Assembly: GCF_014640435.1 (NCBI RefSeq)
Contig: NZ_BMGY01000021.1
Coordinates: forward strand, 16,076 to 80,075
From: Hymenobacter frigidus
Lineage (GTDB): Bacteria; Bacteroidota; Bacteroidia; Cytophagales; Hymenobacteraceae
Length of the DNA: 64,000 bases
Direction of reading: 5' to 3'
The position numbers were made by a program, and so were the translations under genes. The notes under the pieces were generated by a model that searched no databases, was not told the DNA's origin, and was given only the letters and a program-made list of their open reading frames with translations. Below are positions 59,240 through 64,000 of the stretch, piece by piece. Position 1 is the stretch's first letter. Each line of letters opens with the position of its first letter.

Positions 59240-59737
59240 TTAGTGGGAGAAAACGGACGTGTGGGTGGAGGGTTTGCCGCTGCCAGTGTTCTCGGTATAG
59301 GTGAGGCGGAGGGTGGAAGCCGTCAGCTCGGTCACGGCCAAGTGGCGCGTTTGGTCGCCCTGGGTCACGATAAGCGAGTCAGCGGCGGCGTTCAGGCGCC
59401 ATTTGCCGTTCACGGGCTCGGCGAAGGCGCTGCCGGCGCGGGTCCCGCGCATCAGCGAATAGGTACCATCGGCTTTGTAAGCGGCAACTTTCACCAGCAT
59501 CGACGGCCTGGCATGGGCAAAAAGGTCGGAAGTGGCAATCACGGCGGAGCCTTCAGAAGCCGAGCTTACGGTGAGGCCGGTCTGGCGCCAGTCGCCGGTG
59601 GTCAGCAAATCAGGCTTGGCCTGTAGCGAAGCGGCGGCAGATTGAGGCGAGCTGTTTACTTGTTCCAACTCTTTTTCGCAGGAGGCCAGCGTGAGGGCGG
59701 CCAGGGCCACACCAATCATTAGGGGCATTTTTTTCAT
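59240..59737 (-). CDS. Lipoprotein with lipocalin-like domain
   Basis: A 165-residue exported protein with a good lipobox (GVALAALTLASC), so lipid-anchored. After a Ser/Gln-rich linker it has LTTGDWRQTGLTVSSA, YKADGTYSLMRGTRAG, GKWRLNAAADSLIVTQGDQT and ASTLRLTYT, a pattern of short beta strands seen in Bacteroidota lipocalin-like proteins. The function is unknown. It is a single-gene unit with its own terminator, convergent with the BLUF gene. Confidence 0.8.
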   Translation of the reverse strand: MKKMPLMIGVALAALTLASCEKELEQVNSSPQSAAASLQAKPDLLTTGDWRQTGLTVSSASEGSAVIATSDLFAHARPSMLVKVAAYKADGTYSLMRGTRAGSAFAEPVNGKWRLNAAADSLIVTQGDQTRHLAVTELTASTLRLTYTENTGSGKPSTHTSVFSH

Positions 59738-60364
59738 GCAATCAACTTGTGGGGTTTAGGAGCCAAAAAGCGACTCCCGAGTGAAACGTATAATTGGTTA
59801 AGGGCAAGCAGTACCTACAGCACCAGTCTGTTGACTGAATACTGCGGACCTAACTAAGGCCCAAATATTTTGGTTCAGCAATTCACGGAAAAAGACTATT
59901 ATTAGAATTTTGTATTTATAAATTTATATCACCAGACTGACCAGAATAGTGGCCTTATTCAGTATTTACGAATAATAAATTGCACTATACTGGACTATTT
60001 CATAAATGCGCCAAACCCTTGTATTGGTTTTGTTTTAAATTAAAGCTTTGAATACACTGTAAAAGCGCATTATTTAGGAATATATGGGCAGCACAGAGCC
60101 ACCCGCCCCCGACTGAGCAGCAAAAATTATTCGCCCCCGTTGCGCGGCCGTCCTGAAATTATCGAATTACACTCGTCGCGAACTGGAGTGCAAGGCTTGT
60201 GCTGCGACCCGTCGCGTCTTGGCGTTCGCGCTTCGTTCAACCGAAGGTCGGCGAAGCCAATGCCGGGACGCGACGGGTCGCGGCGCTGCACCTCCCGCCT
60301 GATTTTTCACAAACCGCTACGGGATGAGCATACCGCCCGCCAAAAACCGCCGCGGGCGGCCGGT
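59738..60364. other. 627-base gene-free region with AT-rich half and a GC hairpin
   Basis: Bases 59870-60080 are strongly AT-rich and the rest is GC-rich, with no supported gene. A perfect 15-base inverted repeat, GCGACCCGTCGCGTC (60204-60218) against 60267-60281, encloses a 48-base centre. Its core GACCCGTCGCGTC differs from the REP-like family seen elsewhere in the window, so it may be a second dispersed repeat type. Confidence 0.6.
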
Positions 60365-60997
60365 TTACCCCACGGACTGCGCCACTTTGGCGCCCATGGC
60401 AAAAACCTCCTCCTTCACAAACAGCTCGCCTTCCTGCCGCAGGATGGTGATGTTGTCGATGGTCAGCCTCAGGTTGTAAGCCTCCTGGTTGAGGTAGCTC
60501 AGCACCGGTCCCAACAGGTCAGGAGTGGTATCGTGCAGGGCCAGCGAAATATGAGGCAGCCAGCAGTCGGGGCCGCTAAACTTGTCGGTGCGCAGGCACA
60601 GCGGGGCCGTGGCCGCCAGAATGCGCCGGTGCAGGGCGTTGAGGGCATCGGAGCGCAGCACGGGAATGTAGATGACCGGCTGCGCGCCCGGAAACACGCC
60701 CAGCCCCGTGGTGAAGGCGGGAAATGGCTGGGTAGCGTCCGCTACATCGGCCAGTACCTTCTTCAGCGAGCCTAGTTTTCGGACGCCGGCCAGCTGGTAG
60801 GTCAGGTGCGGGTCGAGGGTAGCCTGCACGTCGTCGAGGCCAAATTTTGCTTCGAGCTGCTTAATGATTTCGTTAATATGCAGCACGTGGGGCGGGCTGA
60901 GGAGAGAAGTGATGGCGAGCATGGCCTCAGGTACGGGATTAGGACGCGGGACGACGGGAGAACCTTCTGATTCCCGCAATTCATATTGTGTGTTCAC
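60365..60997 (-). CDS. 2'-5' RNA ligase/2H phosphoesterase family protein
   Basis: A 210-residue two-histidine phosphoesterase-like protein. The two HxT/S motifs are PHLTYQLAG near residue 64 and LPHISLALHD near 148, the pair that defines the 2H superfamily (LigT, ThpR, CPDase). Members hydrolyse 2',3'-cyclic nucleotides or open-close RNA 2'-5' links; activity here is unknown. It starts at a GTG (60997) overlapping the stop of the DinB-like gene by four bases, so the two are translationally coupled. Confidence 0.85.
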   Translation of the reverse strand: MNTQYELRESEGSPVVPRPNPVPEAMLAITSLLSPPHVLHINEIIKQLEAKFGLDDVQATLDPHLTYQLAGVRKLGSLKKVLADVADATQPFPAFTTGLGVFPGAQPVIYIPVLRSDALNALHRRILAATAPLCLRTDKFSGPDCWLPHISLALHDTTPDLLGPVLSYLNQEAYNLRLTIDNITILRQEGELFVKEEVFAMGAKVAQSVG

Positions 60998-61551
60998 GAG
61001 CGGGCAGCCATTTGGTGGTTGAATTCCTGGCTCTGGCCCCGCGGGATGCTCAGGCTTTGGAAGGCCTCGCCCCGGATAATTTTGGCCAGCTGCACCAGCT
61101 GCCCGGCGTGGGCGGCGTAGTGCGCCACCTGCCGCTGCACGGCGGCTAGCACGGTGTGGGCCTCGCCCCGGATGGTGACGGTGCGCAGCAAATCACTGGG
61201 CTGCAGCGCATCCAGCAGGTCGAATAAGATGCGCCAAGCGGCTTCCCAGTCCCGGTGCAGGGCGGACACGGCCGCCGGCGTGGTGGGCTCCTCGAATTCC
61301 TGGTCGCGCTGGCGGGTGGGCTTCTCGCCGTCGGAGGTCAGAAAATCGGTGAACCGGGAGCGCAGGTTGCCCACCAGGTGCTGCACAATAACGGCGGCGC
61401 TGTTGCTGCCCGGCGCGGGCTGGTGCAGCCACTCGGCCGCCGAGAGCTGAGCCAGGGCGCGGTCGGCCAGGCTTTTATACAGCTGAAAGTTGTGGCGGAA
61501 GGCTGCCAGCAGGGCCGCGCCAACAGCGTCGGTAGAAGTCGGATTCAGCAT
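60994..61551 (-). CDS. DinB-like (DUF1572) protein
   Basis: A 185-residue four-helix-bundle protein resembling DUF1572/DinB family members. It has AAEWLHQPAPGSNSAAVIVQ and HLVGNLRSRFTDFLTSDGEK near the N-terminus and QRQVAHYAAHAGQLVQLAKI near the end. The spaced His residues (HLVGN, HYAAHAGQ) could bind a metal, as in DinB/YfiT proteins that act on thiols. The reaction is unknown. It is coupled by a 4-base overlap to the 2H phosphoesterase gene. Confidence 0.85.
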   Translation of the reverse strand: MLNPTSTDAVGAALLAAFRHNFQLYKSLADRALAQLSAAEWLHQPAPGSNSAAVIVQHLVGNLRSRFTDFLTSDGEKPTRQRDQEFEEPTTPAAVSALHRDWEAAWRILFDLLDALQPSDLLRTVTIRGEAHTVLAAVQRQVAHYAAHAGQLVQLAKIIRGEAFQSLSIPRGQSQEFNHQMAARS

Positions 61552-61720
61552 GGGCCAAAAGTAGCAAATTCAGCCCAACCGAGCCAGCCTACTACCGGGT
61601 CCGCTTCGGCTTTGTTCTGCGCTTAGTGGTCGGCCCAATTCCGGCTTCCGTCGGATTAACCGGCTGCTGCCCAACCTTGGCCCGACTTTCTACCGTTACG
61701 CCAATCAGTCCCTTTGCACC

Positions 61721-63937
61721 GTGCCCGAAACCAATACCGCCGCCAGTTCTTCCGCCGCCGCTTCGCCCGCGCCCCAAACGCCCGCGCCGCGCTTCCGGCG
61801 CTGGGGCCGCTGGCTGCTGGGCGGGCTGCTGCTGGCCGGGGTAATAACTCTATCAATCAGTATTCTGCTCGACCCTTGGCTACAGCGGCAGCTAGAGCAG
61901 CAAGTAGCCCGGCGCACCCACGGGCAGTACCGCCTGCACGTGGGCGCGCTGCGCACCAGCCTGTGGCAGCAGGCCGTTCGCCTGAGGGCGGTGCGCCTGC
62001 GCCCGGCGGCCACCGTGGCCGATACGCTGCCCCGCATTCGCCTCGACGTGGCGCGGCTGAACGTGACGGGCATTGGCCTACTGGCGCTGCTGCGCAAAGG
62101 CGTGGTGCCCCTCGACAGCGTGGTGCTGGATTCGGCCAGGCTTACGGTACTGGCGTTGGCCAAACGCCCCACCAGAACGATAGGCCAGCCGCTGCACGAG
62201 CAGTTACCCTTCAAAATCAGGGGCTTGGGAGTTGGCTTTTTCGGCCTGTTGCATGCCCAGGCCCACTACTTGCCCGCGGCCCAGCCCACCGCGCAGGTGC
62301 GGCGCGCCGACCTGGTTGCCCACGATGTGCTCATCAACGCTGCCGGCGCAGCCGATACCCAACGCCTGGGCTACGCCGCGAGCTGGAATCTGCTGGTGCG
62401 CCACGCGCAAGGCGTGGTGGCGGGCCACCGCCTGACCCTGGCCGGGCTAACGGTTTCGACGGCGGACCAGCGCCTGCAGCTTGATTCCGGGCGCGTGCTG
62501 CCCGTGGGCCCCGCCCAGCCCGGCCAGGCCCGGGTCGACCTGAACCTACCGCGCCTGCGCCTCACCGGGCTGCGGGCAGCAGCGCTGCACCAGCAGCGGG
62601 CGCTTCGGGCAGATTCGCTGCTGATTGAAGGCCCACGGCTCACGGCTAGCCTGCCCGCTGCTGGTTCGGCGGGCAGCTCCAAACTAATAAACCATTATTT
62701 GCGCAGCCTGGACCTCGCACACTTCGCCGTGCACAACGGGTATGTGCGCGTGAAGGGTGCGGCGGCGGCTCCCGTGATTCATGACATGAACGTCGCGGCC
62801 ACGGCGCTCCACCTCGACTCGGCGGGCGCGCCGGATGCGCGCCGGATTTTCTTTGCCAAGGCCTGGAAAGTGGCGCTGGGCGCGAGTCAGGCCACCGTGG
62901 CCGCCCATGCCGTTGCGCTGAAAAGCCTGCGGCTATCGACCACGGCCGGCACGTTTACTGTACGGGCGGTGCGCATTCGGCCGCCCGCGCCGGGCCAGGG
63001 GCAACCCGGCGGCGTGCGCGTCGACTTGGTGCTGCCCGGCCTGGCCCTGACCGGCTGGGATGCGGCGGCTCTGGGGCAGCAACACCTCCAAGCCGCTTCG
63101 CTGGTGCTGGACCGGCCCAATCTGAAGTTTACGCCGCCCGCCCAGCCCCCGCCGCCCGTCTGGAAGCTGGTATCAAAATTTCTGCGCCGCACCGACCTGG
63201 CCCAGTTGCGCGTCAACCACGCCGAGTTTGAGATTAGCGGCCTGCGTCACTTGCCCCAGGTGCGCGACCTGAACCTGACCGGCCGGGCCATTCGCATCGA
63301 CTCGCTGGCGGCCCTTACGCCCGGCCGCATTGCCTACGCCCGCGCTTGGCAGGCCCGCTCCGGTCGCATCACCGCGCCCTTCGACCCGCCCTACTACCGC
63401 GCCAGCAGCCAGCGGGCGCGCCTCGATACCGACGCCCAAACCTTCCGCTTTGAGGAACTGGCTCTTACCCCAAAGTATTCGCCCGTGGCCATGAATCAGC
63501 ACAAGGGCTACCAAGCACCCGCCGTCACCATTAAGCTGCCGGTGCTGGCTTTGAACGGGGTTGATTTTGCCGCCCTGGTGCGGCGGGCCGATGTGCGGGC
63601 GGCGCGGGTGCTGGTGCTGAATCCGGTAGTAAACATCAAGTCCGACGGGCGCGGGCCCATCAACCCGAACCTGTCCAAAATCTCGCCCGAGGAAATGCTA
63701 AAACTCACCAATATCGTGAACATCCGGCGGCTCGACCTGCGCAACGGCAACCTGTATTCCTCGTACCGCAGTCCCCTCACGCCCATTCCCGGCAAGCTGA
63801 GCATCAACCGCTTCAATGGCAGCTTCTACAACCTGAGCAACGACCGCCGCCGCCAAACGCCCGCCTCGCCCCTCACCGGCCAGGCTAGCACCTACCTCCA
63901 AAACCGAACCCGACTCGATGTGCAGGTATCGATGTAG
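61721..63937 (+). CDS. AsmA/DUF748-like membrane-anchored protein, C-terminus apparently cut short
   Basis: A 738-residue protein with one N-terminal membrane anchor (WLLGGLLLAGVITLSISILL) after a Pro/Ala/Thr-rich cytoplasmic stub, followed by long beta-rich repeats. Regular runs such as LRLTGLRAAALHQQRALRAD and LPVLALNGVDFAALV are typical of AsmA-like/DUF748 lipid-transport-type proteins of the envelope. Translation starts at a GTG (61721). The frame stops at 63937 just after RTRLDVQVSM, whereas relatives I recall continue for about 150 residues. The end is probably lost to an insertion or rearrangement. Confidence 0.8.
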   Translation: MPETNTAASSSAAASPAPQTPAPRFRRWGRWLLGGLLLAGVITLSISILLDPWLQRQLEQQVARRTHGQYRLHVGALRTSLWQQAVRLRAVRLRPAATVADTLPRIRLDVARLNVTGIGLLALLRKGVVPLDSVVLDSARLTVLALAKRPTRTIGQPLHEQLPFKIRGLGVGFFGLLHAQAHYLPAAQPTAQVRRADLVAHDVLINAAGAADTQRLGYAASWNLLVRHAQGVVAGHRLTLAGLTVSTADQRLQLDSGRVLPVGPAQPGQARVDLNLPRLRLTGLRAAALHQQRALRADSLLIEGPRLTASLPAAGSAGSSKLINHYLRSLDLAHFAVHNGYVRVKGAAAAPVIHDMNVAATALHLDSAGAPDARRIFFAKAWKVALGASQATVAAHAVALKSLRLSTTAGTFTVRAVRIRPPAPGQGQPGGVRVDLVLPGLALTGWDAAALGQQHLQAASLVLDRPNLKFTPPAQPPPPVWKLVSKFLRRTDLAQLRVNHAEFEISGLRHLPQVRDLNLTGRAIRIDSLAALTPGRIAYARAWQARSGRITAPFDPPYYRASSQRARLDTDAQTFRFEELALTPKYSPVAMNQHKGYQAPAVTIKLPVLALNGVDFAALVRRADVRAARVLVLNPVVNIKSDGRGPINPNLSKISPEEMLKLTNIVNIRRLDLRNGNLYSSYRSPLTPIPGKLSINRFNGSFYNLSNDRRRQTPASPLTGQASTYLQNRTRLDVQVSM

Positions 63938-63954
63938 GGCTTCCGCACCAAATA

Positions 63955-64000
63955 TCAGGCATTTCGCAGCAGTTGCCGGAGATACTCATTATCATACGCG
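63955..64000 (-). CDS. C-terminal end of an unidentified gene at the right edge
   Basis: The minus strand reads AYDNEYLRQLLRNA followed by a TGA stop at 63955-63957, then runs off the window. This looks like the end of a real protein and lies only 18 bases past the premature-looking stop of the AsmA-like gene. It may be a transposase or other inserted gene, but 14 residues do not allow a family call. Confidence 0.35.
   Translation of the reverse strand, partial: AYDNEYLRQLLRNA

Noticed and set aside
1..64000. tRNA, rRNA or known riboswitches
   Set aside because: I saw no tRNA cloverleaf with a GTTCRA-type loop, no rRNA segment and no riboswitch consensus. A covariance-model scan would be needed to exclude small RNAs.

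Overview
The window looks like chromosomal DNA from a GC-rich member of the Bacteroidota, most like Hymenobacter or a close Cytophagales relative. The evidence is type IX secretion (T9SS) C-terminal sorting modules on secreted proteins, Bacteroidota-type promoters (TAnnTTTG boxes, some with an upstream TTG), Bacteroidota-centred families such as DUF3822, a menaquinone gene (menC), and few recognisable Shine-Dalgarno sites. The genus is an inference from overall resemblance; no 16S or marker search was possible.

Bases 1-20,800 are a housekeeping and stress neighbourhood of short transcription units on both strands: a partial DUF922-like protein, a MATE exporter, a PLP aminotransferase next to an ergothioneine pair (egtD, egtB), a KGG-repeat stress protein, menC, an aspartyl protease with PDZ domain, DUF423, DUF1573, a RecD-like helicase with a thioesterase, DUF4126, two NUDIX proteins, DUF3822-coaD, an MPE phosphoesterase, a small basic protein, threonine aldolase, a PPP-type phosphatase and an AlkA-type glycosylase. 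Strong hairpin terminators separate several units.

Bases 21,011-42,771 (+ strand) are an exopolysaccharide (EPS) locus of the Wza/Wzc/Wzx/Wzy type. It holds export lipoprotein, tyrosine autokinase, flippase, polymerase-like membrane protein, seven glycosyltransferases (one fucosyltransferase-like), GDP-fucose synthesis (gmd, fcl) and, unusually, two paralogous secreted beta-helix proteins. Bases 50,247-58,113 (- strand) form the converging second arm: initiating phosphoglycosyl transferase (WcaJ/WbaP type), WecG/TagA/CpsF glycosyltransferase, and an incomplete-looking CDP-sugar route (rfbF, an SDR, rfbC, a COG4091-like oxidoreductase, an ATP-grasp protein). Together they would start, assemble, flip, polymerise and export a fucose-containing polymer that also carries an unidentified CDP-derived sugar.

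Between the arms (43,040-50,200) lie large secreted proteins sharing a roughly 115-residue repeat module and T9SS tails, two decayed genes, a 44-bp perfect AT palindrome and a dispersed inverted-repeat element. A 22-bp tandem array sits just before the last glycosyltransferase of the first arm.

Bases 58,114-64,000 hold AT-rich spacers, a BLUF blue-light sensor, a lipoprotein, a 2H phosphoesterase with a DinB-like partner, and an AsmA/DUF748-like protein that seems cut short at the right edge, next to the end of an oppositely oriented gene.
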